This document shows, one piece after another, positions 1 through 17,309 of a stretch of 64,000 nt of DNA; the stretch's first letter is position 1; each line of letters begins with the position of its first letter. The DNA is from Amorphochlora amoebiformis (lineage: Eukaryota; Cercozoa; Chlorarachniophyceae). The notes beneath the pieces are model-generated. The model did not search any database. It saw only the letters and a program-made list of their open reading frames with translations, and was not told where the DNA came from. The stretch lies in the NCBI GenBank assembly GCA_054601695.1, contig BAAHQB010000237.1:1-64000 (forward strand), given 5' to 3'. The position numbers and the translations under genes are program-made.

Positions 1-623
1 ATATTACCTGAGAGCATGTCGAGAGGCTATACAACCTCCTTCAAAGCGAGAGACCACCACCAGTCCACGCACCTTCCCTTCTCACAAGTCTTCTCCCCCA
101 AGCCTTCTGCAGCGACCGAAGCCCGCCCCGTCACACCCCAAGCGGATGGAGACCTTCACGAGGCTCCATGGTTAATATGTATATGCATACGCCCTTCAAC
201 GTCCACGGTTTCGAAGAGATTCGACCGACGCCGACCTCCATTCTGGTCTGCGATGAGACCCCCCGTCACTGCCCGCCAATGCCTGCCATTCTCCTGGAAT
301 CCCCGGAATCCTGGAACGCCTTCAGAGCCCCATGTCACAACCTGAACCACCACAGTACACGTGTCAAGCCCTTTAAAGACGCCCCGGCAGCGCGACAACG
401 CAACAGCTATCCGTTTCGCGACACACACTGGCAAGAAGCGAGCCTGCCTGCAAGACCGACATCCTGCGACGGTTCTCCCCTAATGAGTCCCCACCATAAG
501 AGGGCCGAAACTGTCGTTCGCAAGAACGTTGGTCGGGTGCAGGCAAGCCCCCTACACACATTGTATGTATATATATTTATTGTTTGTGCATATTTTGTAT
601 GGTTTATGTTTATATATATATAT

Positions 624-655
<32 letters not shown>

Positions 656-670
656 GTTTTCATATATATA

Positions 671-710
<40 letters not shown>

Positions 711-1822
711 CATATTTCCATATATATATATTGTACATTCATTTATATATATTGTATATGCATGTGTTTGTGAAATTACTTTGGTGTTCAACTAACTTGC
801 TCTACATGGATAGCTCCAACTCATTAGGAGTCCCCGAACCTAACAATACATCGAGCGATTGGCGCCGTCATGATGGGTCAAGTCCCGAGCCCTTAGCGCC
901 TTCCAACCTGAGCATCAAGATTGTATATTGAGATGGCTATATGGCACAAGAGGTGTACGAATATGGTTGGGTTTCCCTAACCCTAATCCTAGTCACCCCA
1001 TCCATGACCTGGATGCATCTCTCCTGGACATATACACTGAACTACCAACTTACACCGGAGGCCCGTGACCCCGTCGGTTTATAAAATAAAATCGAGAAGA
1101 GTATCAGCAACGATCATCACAAGTTCTGCATACGTCTGACGCACAATACAGCATGACGACAAGCCACAACAGCACCGTCTGCAAGCGTTATATGACCTGA
1201 GAGCATGTCGAGAGGCTATACAACCTCCTTCAAAGCGAGAGACCACCACCAGTCCACGCACCTTCCCTTCTCACAAGTCTTCTCCCCCAAGCCTTCTGCA
1301 GCGACCGAAGCCCGCCCCGTCACACCCCAAGCGGATGGAGACCTTCACGAGGCTCCATGGTTAATATGTATATGCATACGCCCTTCAACGTCCACGGTTT
1401 CGAAGAGATTCGACCGACGCCGACCTCCATTCTGGTCTGCGATGAGACCCCCCGTCACTGCCCGCCAATGCCTGCCATTCTCCTGGAATCCCCGGAATCC
1501 TGGAACGCCTTCAGAGCCCCATGTCACAACCTGAACCACCACAGTACACGTGTCAAGCCCTTTAAAGACGCCCCGGCAGCGCGACAACGCAACAGCTATC
1601 CGTTTCGCGACACACACTGGCAAGAAGCGAGCCTGCCTGCAAGACCGACATCCTGCGACGGTTCCCCCCTGATGAGTCCCCACCATAAGAGGGCCGAAAC
1701 TGTCGTTCGCAAGAACGTTGGTCGGGTGCAGGTAAGCCCCATACACACATTGTATGTATATATATTTATTTGTTTGTGCATATTTTGTATGGTTTATGTT
1801 TATATATATATATTATATTAAA

Positions 1823-1904
<82 letters not shown>

Positions 1905-3055
1905 CATATTTCCATATATATATATTGTACATTCATTTATATATATTGTATATGCATGTGTTTGTGAAATTACTTTGGTGTTCAACTAACTTGCTCTACA
2001 TGGATAGCTCCAACTCATTAGGAGTCCCCGAACCTAACAATACATCGAGCGATTGGCGCCGTCATGATGGGTCAAGTCCCGAGCCCTTAGCGCCTTCCAA
2101 CCTGAGCATCAAGATTGTATATTGAGATGGCTATATGGCACAAGAGGTGTACGAATATGGTTGGGTTTCCCTAACCCTAATCCTAGTCACCCCATCCATG
2201 ACCTGGATGCATCTCTCCTGGACATATACACTGAACTACCAACTTACACCGGAGGCCCGTGACCCCGTCGGTTTATAAAATAAAATCGAGAAGAGTATCA
2301 GCAACGATCATCACAAGTTCTGCATACGTCTGACGCACAATACAGCATGACGACAAGCCACAACAGCACCGTCTGCAAGCGTTATATGACCTGAGAGCAT
2401 GTCGAGAGGCTATACAACCTCCTTCAAAGCGAGAGACCACCACCAGTCCACGCACCTTCCCTTCTCACAAGTCTTCTCCCCCAAGCCTTCTGCAGCGACC
2501 GAAGCCCGCCCCGTCACACCCCAAGCGGATGGAGACCTTCACGAGGCTCCATGGTTAATATGTATATGCATACGCCCTTCAACGTCCACGGTTTCGAAGA
2601 GATTCGACCGACGCCGACCTCCATTCTGGTCTGCGATGAGACCCCCCGTCACTGCCCGCCAATGCCTGCCATTCTCCTGGAATCCCCGGAATCCTGGAAC
2701 GCCTTCAGAGCCCCATGTCACAACCTGAACCACCACAGTACACGTGTCAAGCCCTTTAAAGACGCCCCGGCAGCGCGACAACGCAACAGCTATCCGTTTC
2801 GCGACACACACTGGCAAGAAGCGAGCCTGCCTGCAAGACCGACATCCTGCGACGGTTCCCCCCTGATGAGTCCCCACCATAAGAGGGCCGAAACTGTCGT
2901 TCGCAAGAACGTTGGTCGGGTGCAGGTAAGCCCCATACACACATTGTATGTATATATATTTATTTGTTTGTGCATATTGTGTATGGTTTATGTTTATATA
3001 TATATATTATATATTATTATATATATATATATATATATATATGTTTTCATATATA

Positions 3056-3103
<48 letters not shown>

Positions 3104-3231
3104 CATATTTCCATATATATATATTGTACATTCATTTATATATATTGTATATGCATGTGTTTGTGAAATTACTTTGGTGTTCAACTAACTTGCTCTACAT
3201 GGATAGCTCCAACTCATTAGGAGTCCCCGAA
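1..3231. repeat. Subtelomeric 1.19-kb tandem repeat, three copies
   Basis: The motif ACCTGAGAGC recurs at 6, 1195 and 2389, giving periods of 1189 and 1194 bp. Copies are nearly identical outside an internal (TA)n tract (about 555-720 in copy 1) whose length and interruptions differ between copies. The third copy is cut off at 3231, where telomere repeat begins. Copies 1 and 2 carry a short degenerate telomere-like run (CCCTAACCCTAATCCTAG) near 972 and 2166. A 109-codon ORF is kept in all copies (16-345, 1205-1534, 2399-2728), but it resembles no family I know and near-identity of the copies makes its conservation uninformative. The arrangement fits a subtelomeric satellite. Confidence 0.9.
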
Positions 3232-3707
3232 CCTAACCCTAACCCTAACCCTAACCCTAACCCTAACCCTAACCCTAACCCTAACCCTAACCCTAACCCT
3301 AACCCTAACCCTAACCCTAACCCTAACCCTAACCCTAACCCTAACCCTAACCCTAACCCTAACCCTAACCCTAACCCTAACCCTAACCCTAACCCTAACC
3401 CTAACCCTAACCCTAACCCTAACCCTAACCCTAACCCTAACCCTAACCCTAACCCTAACCCTAACCCTAACCCTAACCCTAACCCTAACCCTAACCCTAA
3501 CCCTAACCCTAACCCTAACCCTAACCCTAACCCTAACCCTAACCCTAACCCTAACCCTAACCCTAACCCTAACCCTAACCCTAACCCTAACCCTAACCCT
3601 AACCCTAACCCTAACCCTAACCCTAACCCTAACCCTAACCCTAACCCTAACCCTAACCCTAACCCTAACCCTAACCCTAACCCTAACCCTAACCCTAACC
3701 CTAACCC
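3232..3707. repeat. Perfect telomeric (CCCTAA)n array
   Basis: About 79 uninterrupted CCCTAA units, equal to TTAGGG on the other strand. The C-rich strand reads left to right, the polarity of a left chromosome end with the interior to the right. The array starts exactly at an AACCTAAC present in the adjacent subtelomeric unit (3230-3237). Confidence 0.97.
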
Positions 3708-4090
3708 GACAGCCTAACCCTAACCCTAACCCTAACCCTAACCCGACACCCTAACCCGACACCCTAACCCGACACCCTAACCCGACACCCTAACCCTAAC
3801 CCGACACCCTAACCCTAACCCGACACCCTAACCCTAACCCGACACCCTAACCCGACACCCTAACCCTAACCCGACACCCTAACCCTAACCCGACACCCTA
3901 ACCCTAACCCGACACCCTAACCCTAACCCGACACCCTAACCCTAACCCGACACCCTAACCCTAACCCGACACCCTAACCCGACACCCTAACCCTAACCCG
4001 ACACCCTAACCCTAACCCGACACCCTAACCCGACACCCTAACCCGACACCCTAACCCGACACCCTAACCCGACACCCTAACCCTAACCCG
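3708..4090. repeat. Variant telomere repeats, CCCTAA mixed with CCCGACA
   Basis: Hexamer CCCTAA alternates irregularly with heptamer CCCGACA (one or two CCCTAA between heptamers). Degenerate repeats next to unique DNA with perfect repeats distal is the usual centromere-proximal layout of a telomere. The block ends abruptly at the CTAG-rich sequence from 4091. Confidence 0.95.
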
Positions 4091-4404
4091 CTAGTCGTTA
4101 GACTAACTACTAGAACTAGAGCCACTAGACGATTTCGTCGGTCCGATATGAATCGTATGACTACGATGCCGACATCTCAATACTAGACTTGCTACAATAC
4201 ATTGCGCATAATGTATTACTATCCCAACATGCTGACATACTCTATGATGTACCCCGACATCTATACTTCCTACATGAAAAAATAGTGTATTACTGTCTCA
4301 ACATAGCACACATTTCAAATTTTCAATACCTGCTACCTCATAACTTTGTATATATAATATATATATATATATATATTATCTATACATATATATTAAAATT
4401 TATG

Positions 4405-4447
<43 letters not shown>

Positions 4448-4729
4448 ACAATCTGATTATCCAGAATGCCAAGCTTGTCATCATCGGCATGATATGATTT
4501 CATTGTTGCACAGCAATCATCGGCATGGTATGATTTCAATGATGAATAGCTATGATCGGCATGATATGATTTATCGTTTGACATCTTTCATCGGCATGGT
4601 ATAATTGATTGCGACCATGTAAAGCTTGTATTGTACCTCTCGACCCAAGTGTCTTGACATCACAAACCAGCTTCAACCTACAAATACAACATTTATGTAT
4701 TATTCTTTTAACTACATATATATAATAAT
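4091..4729. repeat. Telomere-adjacent gene-free DNA with degenerate repeat
   Basis: 4091-4140 is rich in CTAG/ACTAG words. 4350-4445 is (TA)n. From about 4480 to 4606 the motif ATCGGCATGATATGATTT occurs four times with small changes, spaced about 25-45 bp, forming a degenerate tandem repeat. I see no convincing coding segment. Confidence 0.7.
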
Positions 4730-5590
<861 letters not shown>

Positions 5591-5603
5591 CATATGTGAG
5601 TGT

Positions 5604-6310
5604 ATAAGATTTTGGGATGATCGTACAAAAGGCTTCGTCCAGGGTAGATTCGAGACGTCGTCATCGTCTCGAGGCGTACCATAGGCGAAAACAGACCTGT
5701 TAGCTGCAACTTTCAAAAGGACGGGGATTGTGTAGAGTGATGAATGCTGTGGTGTTGTTGAGGTCGTATTGGATTAGTGACGAATGCTGTGGTGTTGTTG
5801 AGGTCGTATTGGAGCATCAAATTCGGAGACTGCTTATCCGATTGGATGTTTGTGTGCTTGTCCATGTGGTTGCAGCGTCGCGTATGGTTGGATGTACGTG
5901 AGACTACGGTTGTGCGTAGGGTTGTGTTCCTGGTATGTTGATTGGTGTGATGATGGGTGCGTGTGATGTTGATGTTGAAGGAGGTGGGGTTGGTTTTGAT
6001 AACTTGCGTGTTTTTTCGATGATAGTGGATGTGTTATTGTTGGACTGCGGTGGTTTTGATATGGGTTCGCTCTTTGGAGTGCTCGGTGTACCGAGAAACG
6101 CTGTGAGAGAAAGCCGATTCGCGCTGGTGTCGTTGATTGTCGTCATAACCCTGTGCCCGCATTCGAATTTGGAAGCGAACACGTGTTGCGTGGATATTGG
6201 GGAGATATATCCATATATTAATCGAATCGATATGACGATAAAAGGAGGATATGATGATATCAGCAAGGATATTTTGGACGATATACGAAAGATATGCTCA
6301 TCTTAGAATC
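5604..6310 (-). CDS. Possible minus-strand gene fragments, Ser/Thr/Pro-rich
   Basis: On the minus strand 6266-5904 is open and encodes a Pro/Ser/Thr/Asn-rich stretch (for example [15 protein letters not shown]). A second open segment, about 5695-5604, encodes an acidic stretch ([17 protein letters not shown]). Between them a 39-bp direct duplication (about 5737-5814) encodes a repeated Asn/Thr/Gln-rich piece. The opposite strand of 5935-6306 is also open, so strand is uncertain. No family is recognised and splice joins were not resolved. Confidence 0.3.
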
Positions 6311-6433
6311 TGTCATTTGACTTTTCACAGGCACGTTTTCCTTAAGGCCCCGTAAATTTATCTTCCATGGGGGTGAACTTCGGTGAAGGCGGGACTGTAA
6401 CGGCGCCAACCAAGAGACTAGAGTGCCAGCATT

Positions 6434-6649
6434 TTGTACCGTAACCCTATAAAGACACCGGTGAAACTCCTGCCGTTTCTATTCCTGCTGGTGATGTTGT
6501 CTGGTCTCGTCGTAGCGTTCAATTCACAACAAGAGAAGGATGAACAAGATGAGATTTCGAATCTCACCGTACCTGTGCTGTTTCAGATATTGAATCATAA
6601 TGGAGAATGCTTGCGCGGGATCAGCTTCCATAATGTCGTACTGTTTTGA
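6434..6649 (+). CDS. Weak ORF with a hydrophobic segment
   Basis: Open frame whose first ATG is at 6494 (the longer form needs a TTG start). A hydrophobic run around FLFLLVMLSGLVVAF precedes a short polar tail, so it could be a signal-anchor exon. No family, no clear splice partners, and the frame is short. It could equally be 5' flanking sequence of the vWA gene downstream. Confidence 0.2.
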   Translation: MYRNPIKTPVKLLPFLFLLVMLSGLVVAFNSQQEKDEQDEISNLTVPVLFQILNHNGECLRGISFHNVVLF

Positions 6650-6981
6650 CATTTGAAAATCTGATGGCGAACTTATCTATTGAGACTTCTTCCATAAAAG
6701 ACGAAAAGAGTAATCTTATGGAGTCATTAGACGCCTAAGTTCAGAGGGTTTAATAAAAGGAATACCGAGGCACCGTACTTGTCTCTTTTCTGAGATGCTG
6801 AGCCTGATGGTGCCCTGTGTTTTTTCATGGAAAGTTGGAAAGCGATGGCTTGATACTATTACCATGATATCCCTTTTTTTTCAGATTCCTTGGTATTGCG
6901 ACATATATATATGCCAGTGATCAGTGTATCCAACCAGAGTCCTGGAGTAGTAAACAACACAATCCGAGCACCTGCATCAGT

Positions 6982-10514
<3,533 letters not shown>

Positions 10515-10653
10515 CTCTTTTTACTCATGTGCCGAAACAAGTTATAGTTTTAATTGCCATCCACTAGTCCTGGTAATGTAGTAACATCTGTCAGTGCCAT
10601 CCACTAGTACTGGTAATGTAACCTAGGTAACATCTGTCAGTATTGTGACAGGC

Positions 10654-10659
10654 AATAAA
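10654..10659 (+). promoter_or_regulatory. AATAAA poly(A) signal of the vWA gene
   Basis: AATAAA lies 140 bp after the predicted TAA at 10512-10514. It follows a 45-bp direct duplication (about 10555-10640) of a GCCATCCACTAGT-containing unit in the presumed 3' UTR. Confidence 0.55.
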
Positions 10660-10776
10660 ACTTTATGATCTATTATAAATTCCATTGTTCTCCAGATTCT
10701 AGATACAGCATACGAATATATATATATATATATATATTATAGTATATATATATATATATATGTTTATATATACTAG

Positions 10777-10822
<46 letters not shown>

Positions 10823-11510
10823 TTATATATATATATATATACACTAGATACATATTATATAATACTATATATATTATATACATATATTATATATATATAT
10901 ATATATATACCGATTTAACATTCATTAAGAAATTATATCTTAATGATACTATACTATCACTGGTATTCAGAGTCTGGAACTCGTGTGGCACTAAAGTTTA
11001 TATTTTAGATACTATGCTTTGTCAGTGGATGGATCGGTCCGGGATGAACTCTTGTCAGCTTGTTTAACTGTTCAACGAATCACACCACGTGTGGCCGTGA
11101 GCTAGAAGCGTACTAAAGCTTTTGGTGAATAATAAGATATTAAGAATATATATAGACATCACAAGCAATTTCAGTCTAGTCAGCAGCCTAGATCAACTAC
11201 AGATTTAGTTTAGCTTCGATGAGTCAGTTGTTATTAACTTGTTAATCCTATATATATATAGTATAATCATCCAGATTTCAACGTGTACTAGGTGTAACCT
11301 GTACGTAAGTACGTGGACTAGCTTCTACGTACTATAGCTACTAGAGCTACTCGTGTATCTACTAGAAGTACTGGTGTATTTGATCTAGATCATACTAGTC
11401 ATAGTCTAGATAGTACTCAGACCAACCGTTAGTAGACAAGACCAGAGTTGCAGAAATTTATGGACAATTTAAATTGGAGCGTAACTCGTAACTTGTCTAG
11501 CTTCTCTAGT
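10660..11510. other. Gene-free stretch downstream of the gag remnant
   Basis: 10710-10910 is (TA)n. 10920-11500 is ordinary-complexity AT-rich DNA in which CTAG, ACTAG and TAGATC words are dense (11200-11430). No pol-like ORF follows gag, and I could not match this stretch to sequence on the other side of gag as a terminal repeat. It may be degraded retrotransposon. Confidence 0.5.
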
Positions 11511-12883
11511 TCACTGTGTACGGTCATTGGAACTAGGAAGTTGACTGTTATTAGCCCTTATGAGTGCAAGAACTTTCACAGTATGATATCCGAGACCGCC
11601 GTTCTGGCTAGCAGCTATGCAGCGTGAAGGGTGGTGTCCCTCCTCTCGACAGATTTTGCAGTAGCGCCGGGGTCCACGACCACGATTCATATGCCCTGGA
11701 TTGTCCCCAGTATGGGCAGAAAAGGTAGTAGACTCCGATTTGGTCCGATCGTGTACGCGGCGATTAGCACCGCTATTAGACGCATGTCGATTACGATTAT
11801 TGTTCTTTGAGCCTCGATTTCCTCGAGAATAAGGGCCGAGTTTCTGCGAGCGTTCAAATAGAATGAGTTCTGGCAACGACTCCTCCCAGGTGCTGTCGGC
11901 AAACTTACCACGATAAGCTGACGATGCCAGCTCTCTCTGGTATACAGGTAACAACCCACTCGAGGTAACGTATTTACGGAAACTCAACATAGCCTTTTTA
12001 TTTTTGGCACAGCGTTTGCAATCCTTAGGTATGTCTAATTCATACTCAAGAGCAGCGATCATACCCTCCCAGGCACGGGCAACTTGCTTAGAGTACGCAG
12101 CGATACCCTGGCCATGCTGTTGCCTAAGATTGACAAAACGCTTGGTTTGTTCAAAATAATCGCCCTTAAGAGCTGTTTTAAGGCGCGTAATAACAATACT
12201 ACCCTTAGAATCACTCTCTTCAGAAAGAAACTCTAGAGAGGGTCCAAGCTTATGCTGGAGAAGTTCGAAAAGATCGGTTTCAGCCTGGCGATATTGACGA
12301 CATATACGGTCACCCAAGGCATAAAATACCCTATAACGATATCGGAATAGAAAGATATCCTGTTCGGTAATAGACCGCAAGACATTCTCAGCCTGCTCCG
12401 TATCTAAGGGAGATAATTTACCGTCAGCCCCTTTGACCTCCTTCTCTTGGCTCCTAGTCTTAACACCGACTTTAGGATTCTCAAGAGGTGGAATAGTGGT
12501 TTCAGGGTGCAGTTTTCGGTAACGAGCAAGAAATTCAGTATCATGAAATCCGCCCTATGATTACTAGGTGCGACTCCATTAGATTGCTCAGATAGGGCTT
12601 TAGTAAGCTCTGTAAAACAGTAGCTGAGATCATAATAGTGGCCCAGTTTTCTCAACATCTCTTCCTTTGATGATATACATCTAAAGGCGGAGCTGAGATC
12701 TTTGACCAGATCTCCTTTAAGCAGGTAGTACACCGTAGGACAAACTCGAGTACAAGAGAGAAGTTTATTGTACCAGATTGTAAAAGAGGTCGTACCACTC
12801 AGCTTATAGACAGGAACGCTAGCCAGTAATTTTGGTAACGAACTGCAAGTGTGAATGTTTTCTGTGTTTTCTGACATGTCCAT
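11511..12883 (-). pseudogene. Retrotransposon gag with CCHC zinc knuckle, one frameshift
   Basis: Two minus-strand frames, 12883-12404 and 12380-11511, form one gag. The second frame is open upstream of its first Met as far as about 12555, where it abuts the first frame with a one-base shift. The combined length of about 457 codons suits an LTR-retrotransposon gag. Near 11660-11619 lies CKICREEGHHPSRC, a Cys-X2-Cys-X4-His-X4-Cys nucleic-acid-binding knuckle, in an Arg/Gly/Asn-rich C-terminal region. No protease, reverse transcriptase or integrase follows, and I did not see long terminal repeats. The likeliest reading is a decayed, truncated element; a programmed shift is less likely because it falls inside gag. 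Confidence 0.75.
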
Positions 12884-13700
12884 GATAAGAGTCGGCTGGT
12901 GAAAATCCGGTCAAATTTTGGTGGGTGCAAGGTGAAGGTGTAATTCAGTGCCCCCCAAGAGGAAATTCGAATACGCCCTGTGGTTCCCGAGATAAATGAG
13001 GCTCAATGTGTTCCGTGTAGGGCACTCCGATGTCAAAGAGAACAGATGAGAAAAGAGATAATAATCATTCGGATAACTTGTCGGCTGGGAAGGAATGACG
13101 GCACGTACATGTTGGGTGCCGGAATCGGAGATATTGAAGCCTAGAAACTACCTAGCTACGCGGAGATGCCTGGAAGCAAGCCTGAGGGAAACCTCGATGT
13201 GGCCCTACATATTCGGTCGTTGTGAACCTTGTAGATGAATGAAGATCGATGACACGGATTGCACAAGTTGTAGAGGATGTTCATACCAATATTTTACTGT
13301 CTATCAACATTATTGAGAGTTTTCAACATATATCAGAGTGTCTGTGTGTGATACTGTGTGTATATTTCGTGTATGATATGAGTTGAGATATCTGGTTTCC
13401 AACAACAGCTGTATACATATCGTTAATTGCACATATACTAGATATGGTAGATGTAAACATATCGCCTAACAGAATCTTGATTAATAATATTGTATGGGCC
13501 GCAGAATAAGTATAATAAGCAATAATATTAATTTGGATGACAAAGGCTGCGGCGTAATATTGTTATCGGACATTTGCATTACCTAGACTATGCTACCTAG
13601 ACGGTAAGCCGTGTTTTAAGTATTTATACTTTCCCTCTTGTTTCTAGCTCAATTTCGATCCCGCTGCCCCTCCTCTCTATTTGCATATTGTCTTCATAGA
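12884..13700. other. Gene-free stretch upstream of gag
   Basis: Ordinary-complexity sequence without a convincing ORF. If gag derives from an LTR element its leader and 5' repeat should lie here, but I see no matching copy beyond 11510 and no clear primer-binding site. Confidence 0.45.
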
Positions 13701-13719
13701 AAATCTGTCATATGTCTGA

Positions 13720-15254
<1,535 letters not shown>

Positions 15255-16224
15255 TCAACTAAGCTTGGGCATCTTATGAGGTTCTTCCGTGATGCTATGA
15301 CGACTTGAGTGCGCTCGTAGCTTTGTAATGATACAATCTCGAAGTCCTTGCTTTATTGTCGAGATTGCCTTCTTGCTTTGCTGGTGAATAAGCTTGATGT
15401 TTTCCTGATAGCGCTGCTTCTTGGCGCGCATCTTGCGCTCGAAATCCTTTCAAGAGTAACTAGTCACGATAAAATCATCCTAAGGTGTGAGGTTCAGCCA
15501 ACCTGCAGAGTTGCCTGAGTTTGTTTGAGTTGATCGTCTGCTTGCCTCCTTAGGTGTTGTTCCTGATGCAGCTCCGTGGAAAGCTTTTGATGGTCGGCAG
15601 CCGTAGCGTCGCGGGCACCCACAGCGTCTTTGAGCGCATTCTGTAAGCCGATCAGCAATCATGTGCATGTCAACATGAGAACTAGACTCTACAAAGAAAA
15701 TAGTTTAAGATCAGTAACAAATTAATTGTAAACCTTAAGCGACTGGATGTGTTCTTTATTTGCGACCCTCTCGCCATCCAGAGCCGTCTTCTCCTGAGAA
15801 ATTTTGACCTATAGGTTTCGACAGATTTGGATAATGGACATCACAGGGATGGATGGGACTACCCTGAGGTCATTCTCACGGAGCCTTGCGGAGGTACGCC
15901 GACGCTTGACCTCTTCGACGCTCGCTTCCAGCTTTCCCACTTTGTCTCGATTTCGGTTTAGCTTTTCGCTGCTTTTCTTCTCAAACACCTCGATCTCCAT
16001 GTCAAACTTCTTTTGCATGCGATTCTGAGTGCCATCGGTTAGTTAGAGGGAAGGTATCGTGTTTGAATATTTAGCTTACAGTGATATCTTTGATAACATT
16101 GAGATGATCGAGATATTCGAATCGATGCGAAGCCTGGATTTGTGCTTTCGTACGCTCGAATGGAAACTTCAAACCCGGCTTAGGGCTATGTTTATGTATA
16201 CGATATATAATCTTAAAATACATT

Positions 16225-16255
<31 letters not shown>

Positions 16256-16263
16256 AGTATATG

Positions 16264-16311
<48 letters not shown>

Positions 16312-16695
16312 TAATAATTGTATATATATATATATATATGTATACATGCATACACGTATAGATATATCTACATTTTAACACCTAGGAATATATGTATTAT
16401 GAATACACACATATATATATATATATATAAATATATAATATATATATTTATAAATAAATATATATGTATATATATAATTTTTATACATAAATATATAATA
16501 TAAATATACATTTATTTAAATATTTGCATATATAATCTACATATACACATATTTATATATACGTACATATATATATATATATATATATTAAATATATATA
16601 TATATAGATATATATATATATATAATATAATTATACACACACACACACTCACACACACACACATGTATGTATATATATATATATATGTGTGTGTG

Positions 16696-16730
<35 letters not shown>

Positions 16731-16861
16731 ATGCAACAATTTACATACTTTGTGTTGCACGCAATATACAACCTTTAAATAGAGAAAAGAAGATAGAGGA
16801 TAGACCTATACATAAATATATCACATGTGTGTCATATATATTATATATATATATATATATA

Positions 16862-16914
<53 letters not shown>

Positions 16915-16969
16915 ATGCATGTAATATATAGACATATATTTATACATATATATATGTATATATATATAT

Positions 16970-17000
<31 letters not shown>

Positions 17001-17019
17001 TTATATATATTGATATTTT

Positions 17020-17057
<38 letters not shown>

Positions 17058-17058
17058 G

Positions 17059-17098
<40 letters not shown>

Positions 17099-17252
17099 AT
17101 ATGTATTGTATATATATATATATATAGATACATTGATATATATGTAAATACTCGATATAGATGTATAAGGATATATATTTGTATAATGTATACTATTTAT
17201 ATACATACATATTTGTATAATGTACATACTATTTATATACACATGTATAATA

Positions 17253-17309
<57 letters not shown>

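Noticed and set aside
2551-3717. 388-codon ORF ending in an Asn-Pro run
   Set aside because: It runs from a subtelomeric unit through (TA)n into (CCCTAA)n; the Asn-Pro part is telomere repeat.
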